This document shows, in pieces, positions 7,793-16,209 of a stretch of DNA of 35,550 nt. The DNA lies in the NCBI GenBank assembly GCA_028290945.1, contig JAQGIV010000178.1:1-35550 (forward strand), given 5' to 3'. Within the stretch, counting starts at the first letter, position 1; every line of letters starts with the position of its first letter. Made by a program: the position numbers and the translations under genes. Under the pieces are notes generated by a model. It had not been told where the DNA came from. It was given only the letters and a program-made list of their open reading frames with translations, and ran no database searches. This stretch comes from Phenylobacterium sp. (GTDB lineage: Bacteria; Pseudomonadota; Alphaproteobacteria; Caulobacterales; Caulobacteraceae).

Positions 7793-9085
7793 TCAGACGA
7801 TGCCGGCGCCCAGGCCGACCGGCTTGCGCTCCTGCGCCTTGCGGTCGCGCCAGCCGCTGTCGCGATAGGCGCCGAGCACGTCGACGGCCCCGCCGGTCTC
7901 GGCCCGCGCCATGGCGAGGATCGGCGTGACGTCGGTGCGATAGGCCGTCCGCAGCGCCTGGAAGGCCATCATCACGTCGTTCTCCTGCTGCGCCGCATGC
8001 AGGGCGTCCCGATCGACCAGCAGGGCCTTGGCATAGGCGCCGGCGATGGCCTCGGCGGAGGACAGCATGCTCTCGATCGGATCGGTCACATTGTGCGACT
8101 GGTCGATCATATAGGCGGGATCGAACCCGTCCCGCGGCTTCAGCTCCGCCTCGACCAGTTCGTTGAACACCAGGAACAGCTGGTGCGGATTGATCGACCC
8201 GGAGTCCAGGTCGTCGTCGCCGTACTTGCTGTCGTTGAAGTGGAAGCCGCCGAGCTTTCCGAAGCGGTGCAGGCGCGCGACGATCTGTTCGATGTTCACG
8301 TTCGGCGCGTGGTGGCCCAGGTCGACCAGGCATTGCGCCTTGGGGCCCAGCTGCTGCGCGGCCAGGATGCTGCTCCCCCAATCCTGGATCACGGTGGCGT
8401 AGAAGGCCGGCTCGTACATCTTGTGCTCGAGCAGCATGCGCCAGCCTTCCGGCAGGGCGGCATAGATCTCCGCGGCGCTCTCCAGGTAGCGGTCGAGGGC
8501 CGCGCCCAGGTCCTGCTGGCCGGGGAAGTTGCCGCCGTCGCCGACCCAGACCGTCAGCGCGCGCGACCCGAGCTTTCGGCCGATCTCGATGCACGCGATG
8601 TTGTGGGCCACCGCCTGGGCGCGCACGGCGGGGTCGGTCGCGGTCAGGCTGCCGCTGCGATAGGAATGGGCCTGGCCCGGCTGGTCCTGGAAGGTGTTGG
8701 AATTCACCGCATCGAAGCCGAGCCCGAGGTCGGCGGCCTCCTCGCGAAGCGCGGCGTAGTCGTCGACGAAATCCCAGGGGAAGTGCGGCGACACCCGCGG
8801 CGTGCTGCGCGACAGCTGGTTCACCACCGCGCAGTCGGCCAGCTTCTCATGGATGTTGGTGGGCTCCCCGGGGATCGGGAACTTGGCGAAGCGGGTGCCG
8901 CCCCGGCCGCTGCCCCAGGACGGAAGGGCGACGGAGAAGGCCGCGACCTTGGCCTTGATGTCGTCGAGGCGCACCGCGCGCCGGTCGAGCGCCCGGCCCA
9001 GGGCGTCGTACTCGTCGCGCAGGGCTTCGAGCCGCTCGGCGTTGTGGCTCTCGATGGCCTCCTGCGACAGCGGAAGGCCGGTCAT
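7793..9085 (-). CDS. rhaI: L-rhamnose isomerase (P. stutzeri type)
   Basis: Converts L-rhamnose to L-rhamnulose in the cytoplasm, the first catabolic step. The protein has 430 aa, the length of the Pseudomonas stutzeri enzyme, with a TIM-barrel fold. Metal and catalytic residues are all visible: E220 with K222 (LLEHKMYEP), D255 and H258 (CLVDLGHH), H282 (GGFHFNDSKYGDDD) with D290, and D328 (YMIDQSHNV). They are offset by one from the stutzeri ligands as I recall them. The ATG at 9085 overlaps the rhaD stop as ATGA (9082-9085), so the pair is translationally coupled. The same frame stays open far upstream through rhaD, but that extension is a GC artefact. This subtype differs from the E. coli RhaA lineage. 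Confidence 0.95.
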   Translation of the reverse strand: MTGLPLSQEAIESHNAERLEALRDEYDALGRALDRRAVRLDDIKAKVAAFSVALPSWGSGRGGTRFAKFPIPGEPTNIHEKLADCAVVNQLSRSTPRVSPHFPWDFVDDYAALREEAADLGLGFDAVNSNTFQDQPGQAHSYRSGSLTATDPAVRAQAVAHNIACIEIGRKLGSRALTVWVGDGGNFPGQQDLGAALDRYLESAAEIYAALPEGWRMLLEHKMYEPAFYATVIQDWGSSILAAQQLGPKAQCLVDLGHHAPNVNIEQIVARLHRFGKLGGFHFNDSKYGDDDLDSGSINPHQLFLVFNELVEAELKPRDGFDPAYMIDQSHNVTDPIESMLSSAEAIAGAYAKALLVDRDALHAAQQENDVMMAFQALRTAYRTDVTPILAMARAETGGAVDVLGAYRDSGWRDRKAQERKPVGLGAGIV

Positions 9086-11199
9086 CGCGTGAAGGCCTGG
9101 GCGTTGCCGGCGTCGACGTTGATGATGTTGCCCGTCGACTTGGCGGCCGCGTCGGAGGCGAAGAAATAGACCGCCTCGGCGATGTCCTCGGGCAGGACGC
9201 TGAGCTTCAGCATGGAGCGGTTCCTGTAGAACTCCTCGAGCTCGTCGCCGGCGTCGATGCCATAGGCGCCGGCGCGCTCCTGGCGCCACTCGCCGTCCCA
9301 GATCCGCGAGCCGCGGATCACCGCATCGGGGTTCACGACGTTCACCCGGATGCCGTCGGGCGCGCCCTCCAGCGCCAGGCAGCGCGCCAGGTGCAGGGAG
9401 GCGGCCTTGGCCGAGGCGTAGGCCGAGGCGTTGGGGGTCGCGGCCAGGGCGTTCTTCGAACCGATGAAGATGATCGAGCCGCCGTTCTGCAGCTTGAGCA
9501 GCGGGAAGGCCGCCCGTGACGCCAGGAAATAGCCCTGCGCCAGGACGTCGTAGTTCTTCCGCCACAGCTCGACGGTGGTGTCTTCGATGGACGCCGACGA
9601 GGCGATGCCCGCATTGGCCACCAGGATGTCCAGCCCGCCGAACGCCCTGGCGCAGGCGTCGAACGCCGCCTGCACCTGGACCTCGTCGGTGACGTCGCAG
9701 ACCGCCGACCTCACCAGGTCGCGGCCGTACTTCTGCACAAGCGATTCCCGCGCGTCTTCGACCGACTCCGAATTGAGGTCGAGCAGCATCACGCAGGCGC
9801 CTTCGGCCAGCAGGCGGGCGGCCGTGGCCTGGCCGATGCCGCCGCCGCCGCCGGTCACCAGCGCGATCTTGCCGACCAGGGGTTTCGGCCGCGGCATGCG
9901 CTGCAGCTTGGCCTCCTCCAGCGCCCAGTATTCGATGTCGAAGGCTTCCTGCTCCGGCAGGCCGATGTAGTCGCCGATGGCCTCGGCGCCGCGCATCACA
10001 TTGATCGCGTTGCCGTAGAACTCGCCGGCCAGGCGCGCGGTCGTCTTGTCGGCGGCAAAGGTCATGCGCCCCAGGCCGGGGACCAGGATCACCACCGGGT
10101 TCGGGTCGCGCATCTTCGGGTCGGTCGGGCGGGCGCAGCGGCCGTAGTAGGCGGCATAGTCCTGGCGGTACTGCTCGAAGCGTTCGGCCAGGTAGGCGCC
10201 GTCGTCCAGCCGCGCGGGATCGAGCGTCAGCGGCGCGATCTTGGTGCGCAGGAAGTGGTCGGGGCAGGAGGTGCCGATGGCGGCGAGCCGGCCGAATTCC
10301 TTCGAGCTGACGAACTCCAGGGCTTCCGCGTCGTCCGAGAAATGGCCGACCTTGGACCGTTCCCCCAGCATGTTGGCCCGCAGGCGCGGCATCAGCTTCG
10401 CGGCCAGGGCCGCTCGGGCCGCCGGCTCGAGCTGCGCGACGGCCTCGCCCCCAAACGCCGGGCGGGCCGCCATCTTGGCGTTCAGGTGGTTGGCCGCGTC
10501 GGCGATCAGGTCGATGGTGTTCTCGTAGCAGGCCTTCGAATCCTCGGCCCAGCAGATGATGCCGTGGCCCGCCAGCATGACGCCGCGAAGGCCCGGGTTG
10601 GCCGCCACATATTGGCGGATCTGCACGCCCAGCTCGAAGCCGGGCCGCTTCCAGGGCAGCCAGCCGACGGCGCCCTTCCAGATCTCCCTGGTCGCCGCTT
10701 CGCCGCCCGACGACGCGGCCAGCGCGATGATCGCGTCGGGATGCACGTGGTCGATGTGCGCGAAGGGCAACAGCCCGTGCAGCGGCGTGTCGATGGAGGC
10801 GGCGCGCGGGTTCAGGTTGAAGGTGCAGTGGGGCAGGTAGCCCACCATCTCGTCTTCGAACGCGACGCCGCGGTACAGCGTCTCGGTGGCGCGGAACTTG
10901 TCCAGGTAGAGCGTCGAGAACCCGTCGAGCTGCATCGAGCCGATGTCGCCGCCGGACCCCTTCACCCACAGCACCTGGACCTCGTCGCCGGTCAGCGGGT
11001 CCTTCTCCGTCAGCTTGGCCGAGGTGTTGCCGCCGCCGAAGTTGGTGACCGTCAGGTCCGAGCCCAGCAGGTTCGAACGGTACAGCAGCAGCTGCTCGGG
11101 GCGCTTGCCGGCCGCCGCCGCGTCGTCCCAGCGGCTCTCCGGAACGGCAAAGGGCAGCGCGACGGCGCGGTCGGCCACGGGGCCGGCTTCGTTCTTCAT
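9082..11199 (-). CDS. rhaD: Bifunctional rhamnulose-1-phosphate aldolase / L-lactaldehyde dehydrogenase
   Basis: A 705-aa fusion enzyme. The N-terminal class II aldolase domain (about 30-400) has the substrate loop TNFGGGNTSAKL, the probable zinc histidines in HIDHVHPD (H148, H151, H153) and GHGIICW (H212). It splits L-rhamnulose-1-phosphate into dihydroxyacetone phosphate and L-lactaldehyde. The C-terminal short-chain dehydrogenase domain has the Rossmann motif TGGGGGIG (about 447-455) and the YxxxK pair (Y594, K598), and should oxidise L-lactaldehyde to L-lactate with NAD+. This fusion is the RhaD form known from Rhizobium and many other bacteria. The ATG at 11199 gives the usual N-terminus; a longer frame upstream would run into the promoter. 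First gene of the leftward operon, followed by rhaI with a 4-bp overlap. Confidence 0.95.
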   Translation of the reverse strand: MKNEAGPVADRAVALPFAVPESRWDDAAAAGKRPEQLLLYRSNLLGSDLTVTNFGGGNTSAKLTEKDPLTGDEVQVLWVKGSGGDIGSMQLDGFSTLYLDKFRATETLYRGVAFEDEMVGYLPHCTFNLNPRAASIDTPLHGLLPFAHIDHVHPDAIIALAASSGGEAATREIWKGAVGWLPWKRPGFELGVQIRQYVAANPGLRGVMLAGHGIICWAEDSKACYENTIDLIADAANHLNAKMAARPAFGGEAVAQLEPAARAALAAKLMPRLRANMLGERSKVGHFSDDAEALEFVSSKEFGRLAAIGTSCPDHFLRTKIAPLTLDPARLDDGAYLAERFEQYRQDYAAYYGRCARPTDPKMRDPNPVVILVPGLGRMTFAADKTTARLAGEFYGNAINVMRGAEAIGDYIGLPEQEAFDIEYWALEEAKLQRMPRPKPLVGKIALVTGGGGGIGQATAARLLAEGACVMLLDLNSESVEDARESLVQKYGRDLVRSAVCDVTDEVQVQAAFDACARAFGGLDILVANAGIASSASIEDTTVELWRKNYDVLAQGYFLASRAAFPLLKLQNGGSIIFIGSKNALAATPNASAYASAKAASLHLARCLALEGAPDGIRVNVVNPDAVIRGSRIWDGEWRQERAGAYGIDAGDELEEFYRNRSMLKLSVLPEDIAEAVYFFASDAAAKSTGNIINVDAGNAQAFTR

Positions 11200-11245
11200 C
11201 TGGGGAGTCCCCCGCCGGCGGCGGTGTGATGTGGAAGTCCCTGTT

Positions 11246-11274
11246 CTTATATGCTCAGTTTCGATAACTATCAA
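11246..11274 (-). promoter_or_regulatory. Sigma-70-type promoter for rhaD-rhaI operon
   Basis: Reading leftward, TTGATA (11274-11269, 5 of 6 to TTGACA) is followed after exactly 17 bp by TATAAG (11251-11246, 5 of 6 to TATAAT). This is the best -35/-10 pair I found in the window and lies in an AT-rich patch of otherwise very GC-rich DNA. Transcription would begin near 11240, about 40 bp before the rhaD start. The rhamnose box covers the -35 and spacer, an arrangement that suits repression. Confidence 0.6.
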
Positions 11275-11280
11275 TCAAAC
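11258..11280. promoter_or_regulatory. Rhamnose operator candidate between rhaD and rhaK
   Basis: A partly symmetric 23-bp site with outer arms GTTT (11258) and AAAC (ending 11280), containing CTATCAATCAAA at 11268-11279. The same 12-mer with one change recurs on the other strand upstream of the GH106 gene. The site overlaps the rhaD -35 and lies 20 bp before the rhaK start, so one bound protein could control both directions. Likely target of the neighbouring DeoR-type regulator (inference). Confidence 0.5.
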
Positions 11281-11299
11281 CGTTCCCAAGGAGGACGCT

Positions 11300-12724
11300 T
11301 TGGACGACGGCCTGACCGTGGTGCTCGATGTCGGCAAGACGCTGACAAAGCTGAGCCTCTGGGGCCGTGACGGTAGCATGCTGGCCCGCGAGGCGCGCGC
11401 CAACCCGCGGGTCGATGCGGGCGCCTATGCGGCGCTCGATGCGGCCGGCATCGAAGCCTGGGCGGTTGGCGTCCTGAGCGACTTCGCCAGCCGCGGGCGC
11501 GTCGCCGCCCTGGTTCCGGTCGCCCACGGCGCCGCCCTTGCGGTGCTGCGCGACGGCAAGCTCGCCTGTCCGCCGCCGGACTACGAACAGCCTGTGCCAA
11601 AGGCCGTACGGGCGCCTTACGACCTGGAGCGGGACCCCTTCGCGCTCACCGGGTCGCCACCGCTGCCGGACGGCTTGAACTGCGGCGTCCAGCTGGCCTG
11701 GCTGGAGGCCTTGCACCCGGGCTTGCTCGCACCCGGCGCCACCATCCTCACCTGGCCGCAGTACTGGGCCTGGCTGTTCTCGGGCGTGGCGGCCACCGAG
11801 GTCACCAGCCTCGGCTGTCACTCCGACCTCTGGCGCCCCTGTGAGGCGGCGCCGAGCGGGCTTGCGGTTCGCCGCGGTTGGGCGGACCGGTTGGCGCCGC
11901 TGCGGGAGGCCGGCGAGGTGCTGGGGACGCTGCGGCCCGAATGGGCCGAGCGGACCGGCCTGCCCGCCGACACCCGGGTCTATTGCGGCCTCCATGACTC
12001 CAATGCCGCGCTGCTGGCGGCGCGGGGCTTCGCGGAGATCGCCGATCACGAGTCCACCGTGCTCTCGACCGGCACCTGGTTCGTCGCCATGCGCTCGCCG
12101 GCCCGGCGTTCGGAGGTGGATATCTCGGCGCTCGCCGAGACGCGGGACTGCCTGGTCAACGTCGACGCCTACGGCCTGCCGATCCCGTCCTCGCGCTTCA
12201 TGGGCGGCCGCGAGGTGGAGATCCTCTCGGGGATCGACACCCGGCGCATCGACATCAAGCCGGACCAGCCGCAGCTGGTCGCCGCGACGCCCGGGGTCGT
12301 GGCGGCCGGCGCCCGCGCCCTGCCCACCTTCACGCCCGGGGTCGGCCCGTTCCCCCAAGGACATGGCCGCTGGATCGACATGCCGAGCGACCCGTTCGGC
12401 CGTCGCGCCGCCGTCTGCCTCTACGCCGCCCTGGCGGCCGATGCGGCGCTCGATCTGATCGGCGCGCGCGAGCGGATCCTGATCGAGGGCCGGTTCGCGG
12501 AGGCGGAGGTCTTTGTCCGGGCGCTGGCCTCGCTTCGGCCGAACGACCGGCTCTATGTCTCCAACGCCCACCACGACGTCTCCTACGGCGCGCTTCGGTT
12601 GCTGGACCCCGGCCTGAAGGCTCACGCGCCGCTTGCGCCGGTCCAACCGCTGGACACCGATCTACGGGCCTATGCCGACCAGTGGCGCCGCGACGCCGCC
12701 CGCATCGCGGCCGCGGCGGTCTAG
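11300..12724 (+). CDS. rhaK: Rhamnulokinase, FGGY family
   Basis: Phosphorylates L-rhamnulose to L-rhamnulose-1-phosphate with ATP. The 474-aa protein starts with the FGGY-kinase phosphate loop VVLDVGKTLTKLSLWG (first Asp at residue 10), and later has the glycine-rich STGTWFVAM segment typical of the ATPase core. I chose TTG at 11300 because a perfect AAGGAGG (11288-11294) lies 5 nt upstream and the kinase fold begins directly after it; upstream codons in the same frame belong to the promoter region. Divergent from rhaD and sharing its regulatory region. It converges on the GH106 gene with both stop codons on one CTAG (12721-12724). Confidence 0.92.
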   Translation: MDDGLTVVLDVGKTLTKLSLWGRDGSMLAREARANPRVDAGAYAALDAAGIEAWAVGVLSDFASRGRVAALVPVAHGAALAVLRDGKLACPPPDYEQPVPKAVRAPYDLERDPFALTGSPPLPDGLNCGVQLAWLEALHPGLLAPGATILTWPQYWAWLFSGVAATEVTSLGCHSDLWRPCEAAPSGLAVRRGWADRLAPLREAGEVLGTLRPEWAERTGLPADTRVYCGLHDSNAALLAARGFAEIADHESTVLSTGTWFVAMRSPARRSEVDISALAETRDCLVNVDAYGLPIPSSRFMGGREVEILSGIDTRRIDIKPDQPQLVAATPGVVAAGARALPTFTPGVGPFPQGHGRWIDMPSDPFGRRAAVCLYAALAADAALDLIGARERILIEGRFAEAEVFVRALASLRPNDRLYVSNAHHDVSYGALRLLDPGLKAHAPLAPVQPLDTDLRAYADQWRRDAARIAAAAV

Positions 12725-15700
12725 CGTCCGGGCTGCAACAGCGCCACCGGTCCGATCAAGCCGGCCGGCCGCAGCGGCGCGTCGGGCTTGTAGGTCGGTA
12801 GGGTCGTGAAGGTGATCTTCTGCGCGCCGGGCTGGGCGTCGCCGATCAGCCGGTTCACCCACAGGTCGGCGACCCGGACCTCCAGATCGTTGCGTCCGCC
12901 ATGGGCGGCGGAGCCGATCTCCACCCGGTAGGGGGCCTTCCAGGCCGTGCCCACCAGCTTGCCGTTCACCCGCACCTCGGCCACGTCGGCCACCTTGCCC
13001 AGGTCCAGGCTCAGCGGCCCGCCCGGCCGGTAGCCGCGCGGCGCCTGGAACGTCGTCCGGTAGGTGGTGGTCCCGGAGAAGTAGCGGATGCCCGGGTCGC
13101 TGAACTCGGTGAGCGATTTCAGGGTCGGGCTCTCCGCGCCGGCTGGCGCGCCGCGGCCCGGCTGGAACGCCAGGCGCCACGGGCCCTGCACGGCGCCGGC
13201 CGGCGTCCAGACCGGCCTGGCGACCGTGCGCGCCGGGCGGTCGGTCTTGTCGCGGAACACCACGAAGACGGCGTCGTTCGCCAGCAGCTCCAGCGGCACG
13301 ACGGTCTGGCCGCCTTCGATGCGGTAGGAGACCGGCTCGGCGCGGCCGGTGTCGGCCCGCCAGATCTCCGGCCGACGGCCGGCCACCCGGAAGCGCGCCT
13401 CGACGCTGGCCCCCGCCGCCCGCCGGTTGCTGACGAAATAGGCCTCGCCGTCGGCAAGCTGGCGATGCAGGAAAATGATGTCGCCGGCCGGCGCGCCGGT
13501 GACCTGGAAATCCGGCGCGAGGCCCAGGGCCGCAAGCGTCGCATCCGCGTCGCGCGAGGCGATCACCTGGCCCTCGCCGACCTTGGTCGTGCGCCCACCG
13601 CCCCAAAGCTCTGCGACCAGGCCCGCGAACGCGGCGCGGTCATCGGTCAGGGCCGGCGAGGCGGTCGGCGCGGCCCCGATGAGGGTGGCCCCGGCGCGGG
13701 CCAGCTCCCGCAGCCGCCGCAGCGTCGCCACCGTCATGCGCTCGCTGCTGCCGCCCAGATAGACGGCCCGGTACGAGGCGCCGCCGTCGGCGACCAGCCG
13801 GCCGGCTTGCACCCGCACGTGGGTCTGCAGGGCGTCGGGGTTCAGGAAATCGAAGGCGTAGAGCTTGGGCGCGTCCGTCGGCTGATGGTCCATGTAGAGG
13901 CCGGTGAGCGGCGCTTCCTCGCCGAAGAAATAGGCCACGTCGGCGTAGTCGCGGCCCTGCTGCAGCATGAAGGCCGAGCGGGAAATGTAGTCGACCCACG
14001 GCTTGGCCATCTCCGCCCAGGTCTCGTGGCGGTTGAAGTACTGGCCGAAGATCAGCAGCGACAGGCCGGGCTGCTTGTCGTCGGAGGGCTGGTGGACGGA
14101 GGTGTGGATCACCGGCCGGTTCACGCCGTAGGCGAACTCCAGGTCGATCACCGGCTTCAGGTCGGCGGGCGCATGGCCCCAGTAGTTGAAGCCCGAGGTG
14201 AGCGACTCGGCCGCGACCAGGTTCTGGCCATAGACGTGGGCCACCGAGGCGGCGCCCTTGATGTCGGCCAGGAACACCGCCCGCGGCCCCGCGTCCGGCC
14301 GGAAGGTCCACATGGCCGCCATGGGCACATCGGTGTGGCTGCGCATGGTCATGTCGTCGCCCAGCGACGGCCGGCCGGCCTCCAGCGCCTCGCCGTAGAC
14401 CTTCAACCCCGCACGGTGCGCGGCGTCGGCCACGCCGCCGTAGTGCTCGCTGGACACCAGGTCTGCGATGGTGCGCCGGAAGTCGTAGAGGAAGCGGTCG
14501 GTCTCGGCCCGCGAGCCGACGATCTGGCCGGTGAGCGCCGGCAGCCAGGGCTTCATGTCATAGCCGCGCAGGGCGGCGAACTTCGCGGGCAGGGCAGGGG
14601 TCCAGTTGAACGGCCCCACCTCGATGCTGTCGGTCAGTATGGCGCGCAGGCCGTGGGCCCCGAACAGCTCCGGTCCCAGGGTGTCGCGGAACATGCCGAG
14701 GTAGGTCGCCATGTAGCGCTGCACCGCGGCGCCATCGAGCTTGTCCACCTCCAGCCCCGTCGCCTCAGCGGTGGCCGGGTGATTGAGCGTGCCGGTAAGC
14801 GACCAGCCGATCCGCAGCACCTTCCAGCGCCCGGGCGGCGGCGTCCAATCCAGCCGTCCGTCGGGCCGCAGGCGGCCGGTGAGGTCGACGATGGCGTCCT
14901 TGCGGATTCCGGGCTCGTCCGGCGGACCGGCGGCCTCGACCCGGAAGTAGTCGCGCGCCACCGAGAAGCCGGCCTTGGCCTCGAACTGGTCCACCCGCGC
15001 CTCGTCCGACAACCGGACTTCGGCGACGCTCACCACTTGCGAGGTGCTGGCCGGGCGATAGATGTCGGTCAGCACGCCGGGCGCCGCGCCCAGCCGCTCG
15101 GCCGTGCTGGGCATCTTCAGCTGCTGGAAGCGCACGCGGAAGCGTTGCGCGGTGACTGGCGCGAAGCCGGCCGTGCTCGGGATGTCGGCCAGGATCGGCA
15201 GCTCGGCCACCTTGCGCCACGCGCCGGCGCCCACCTCCGCTTCGAGCACCGGCAGCACGTCGGCCGGCGAGAAGATCGAGGTGCCCATCGGCTTCAGGGC
15301 GATGGTGGCCGATCGGATGGTCTGGGGGGCGGGGTATTCGATCAGCAGGTCCGCGGCGCCGCCCGATCGCCGGACATCGACCGACTGCCGATAGCTGCCG
15401 TCGGTGAGGATCGCCGCGTCGAGCGCTGAGCCCCCGGCGGAAATCCGCGGCCGCGGCATTTCAGGACCGGCGTCCAGCGGAACGGCCAGGACGGCCACAT
15501 CCTCGTAGTGCTGCGGCAGGGCCTTGCTCTCGCTGGCGAGGCCGGCGGTGCGGACCATGTCGGCGAACGGACCGGTGCTGGCCGGCGGCGGCGCCACCGC
15601 GCCGGCGTAGGCGCGGCCGCCCGCCACGATGGTCTCGCTCCAGACCAGCTTCTTGATGCCGTCCGCCGCCGGCACCCACGGGCCGCCGGTCTCGCTCCAG

Positions 15701-16089
15701 CCGGGCGAAGCCGCGATCGCCAGTTCGAGCCCCAGCCGGTCGGCAAGGGCGGCCGAGAAGCGGAAGGCGTCCTTCCATTCCGGCGTCATGTAGCTGAGGC
15801 GGTGCTCGACGACCTGCGGCGTGGCCAGGGCCGCGTCGAAATTCTGCAAGCCGCCGATCCCGACGCGGCTCATCCATTCCATGTCCTTCTGGATGCCGTC
15901 CTTGGTGACGTTGCCGTTCATCCAGTGCCACCAGACCCGCGGCCGGGCGCTGTTGGGAGGGTTGGCGAAGCCGAAGGCCAGGGGATCGGCCGAGCTTGCC
16001 GTCGCGGGTTGCTGGGCCAGGGCGCCGCCGGCGGCGAACGCGGCCGCGCTTGCGAGCAGGATCGCAAGATGACGATGCCGGCGTGTCAT
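12721..16089 (-). CDS. Exported GH106 alpha-L-rhamnosidase
   Basis: A 1122-aa secreted enzyme. The signal peptide HLAILLASAAAFAAGGALAQ is cleaved near residue 26. The mature protein opens with PRVWWHWMNGNVTKDGIQ and GIGGLQNFD, hallmarks of family GH106, whose characterised members are alpha-L-rhamnosidases acting on plant glycosides and pectin side chains. The catalytic region spans roughly the first 750 residues; near the C-terminus a galactose-binding-like beta-sandwich is seen (VRVNGKLVGTAWKAPYRVEI). The ATG at 16089 has GGGGAAA upstream; the open frame before it adds 17 residues that would spoil the signal peptide. Located tail to tail with rhaK and provided with a rhamnose box upstream, it should feed rhamnose into the adjacent pathway. 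I could not assign the catalytic glutamates with confidence. Confidence 0.92.
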   Translation of the reverse strand: MTRRHRHLAILLASAAAFAAGGALAQQPATASSADPLAFGFANPPNSARPRVWWHWMNGNVTKDGIQKDMEWMSRVGIGGLQNFDAALATPQVVEHRLSYMTPEWKDAFRFSAALADRLGLELAIAASPGWSETGGPWVPAADGIKKLVWSETIVAGGRAYAGAVAPPPASTGPFADMVRTAGLASESKALPQHYEDVAVLAVPLDAGPEMPRPRISAGGSALDAAILTDGSYRQSVDVRRSGGAADLLIEYPAPQTIRSATIALKPMGTSIFSPADVLPVLEAEVGAGAWRKVAELPILADIPSTAGFAPVTAQRFRVRFQQLKMPSTAERLGAAPGVLTDIYRPASTSQVVSVAEVRLSDEARVDQFEAKAGFSVARDYFRVEAAGPPDEPGIRKDAIVDLTGRLRPDGRLDWTPPPGRWKVLRIGWSLTGTLNHPATAEATGLEVDKLDGAAVQRYMATYLGMFRDTLGPELFGAHGLRAILTDSIEVGPFNWTPALPAKFAALRGYDMKPWLPALTGQIVGSRAETDRFLYDFRRTIADLVSSEHYGGVADAAHRAGLKVYGEALEAGRPSLGDDMTMRSHTDVPMAAMWTFRPDAGPRAVFLADIKGAASVAHVYGQNLVAAESLTSGFNYWGHAPADLKPVIDLEFAYGVNRPVIHTSVHQPSDDKQPGLSLLIFGQYFNRHETWAEMAKPWVDYISRSAFMLQQGRDYADVAYFFGEEAPLTGLYMDHQPTDAPKLYAFDFLNPDALQTHVRVQAGRLVADGGASYRAVYLGGSSERMTVATLRRLRELARAGATLIGAAPTASPALTDDRAAFAGLVAELWGGGRTTKVGEGQVIASRDADATLAALGLAPDFQVTGAPAGDIIFLHRQLADGEAYFVSNRRAAGASVEARFRVAGRRPEIWRADTGRAEPVSYRIEGGQTVVPLELLANDAVFVVFRDKTDRPARTVARPVWTPAGAVQGPWRLAFQPGRGAPAGAESPTLKSLTEFSDPGIRYFSGTTTYRTTFQAPRGYRPGGPLSLDLGKVADVAEVRVNGKLVGTAWKAPYRVEIGSAAHGGRNDLEVRVADLWVNRLIGDAQPGAQKITFTTLPTYKPDAPLRPAGLIGPVALLQPGR

Positions 16090-16138
16090 GGACGTTTCCC
16101 CGCTATCGCCCAGGCGCGGAAGGGTCGGCCAAGGCGCC

Positions 16139-16159
16139 ATTATTGTTTTTGATTGTTAG
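16139..16159 (-). promoter_or_regulatory. Rhamnose box and possible -10 upstream of GH106 gene
   Basis: TTTGATTGTTAG at 16148-16159 (reverse strand CTAACAATCAAA) equals the site in the rhaD/rhaK region at 11 of 12 positions and points toward the GH106 gene, 58 bp before its ATG. AATAAT (reverse strand, 16144-16139) directly next to it could be the -10; no convincing -35 is visible. Confidence 0.45.
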
Positions 16160-16209
16160 CGACCGAAGATGATGCGCGTCAATTGGGCCGTCGGCTGCAG
16201 TCTCGCCGC

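Noticed and set aside
7793..10969. A single 1058-codon leftward frame suggesting a fusion of rhaI with upstream sequence
   Set aside because: Only the last 430 codons encode a protein family (rhaI from the ATG at 9085). The upstream part is an out-of-frame reading of rhaD with arginine-rich sequence.
12901..15429. An 842-codon rightward frame opposite the GH106 gene
   Set aside because: Antisense shadow; no recognisable motif and composition typical of reverse-strand frames in this window.
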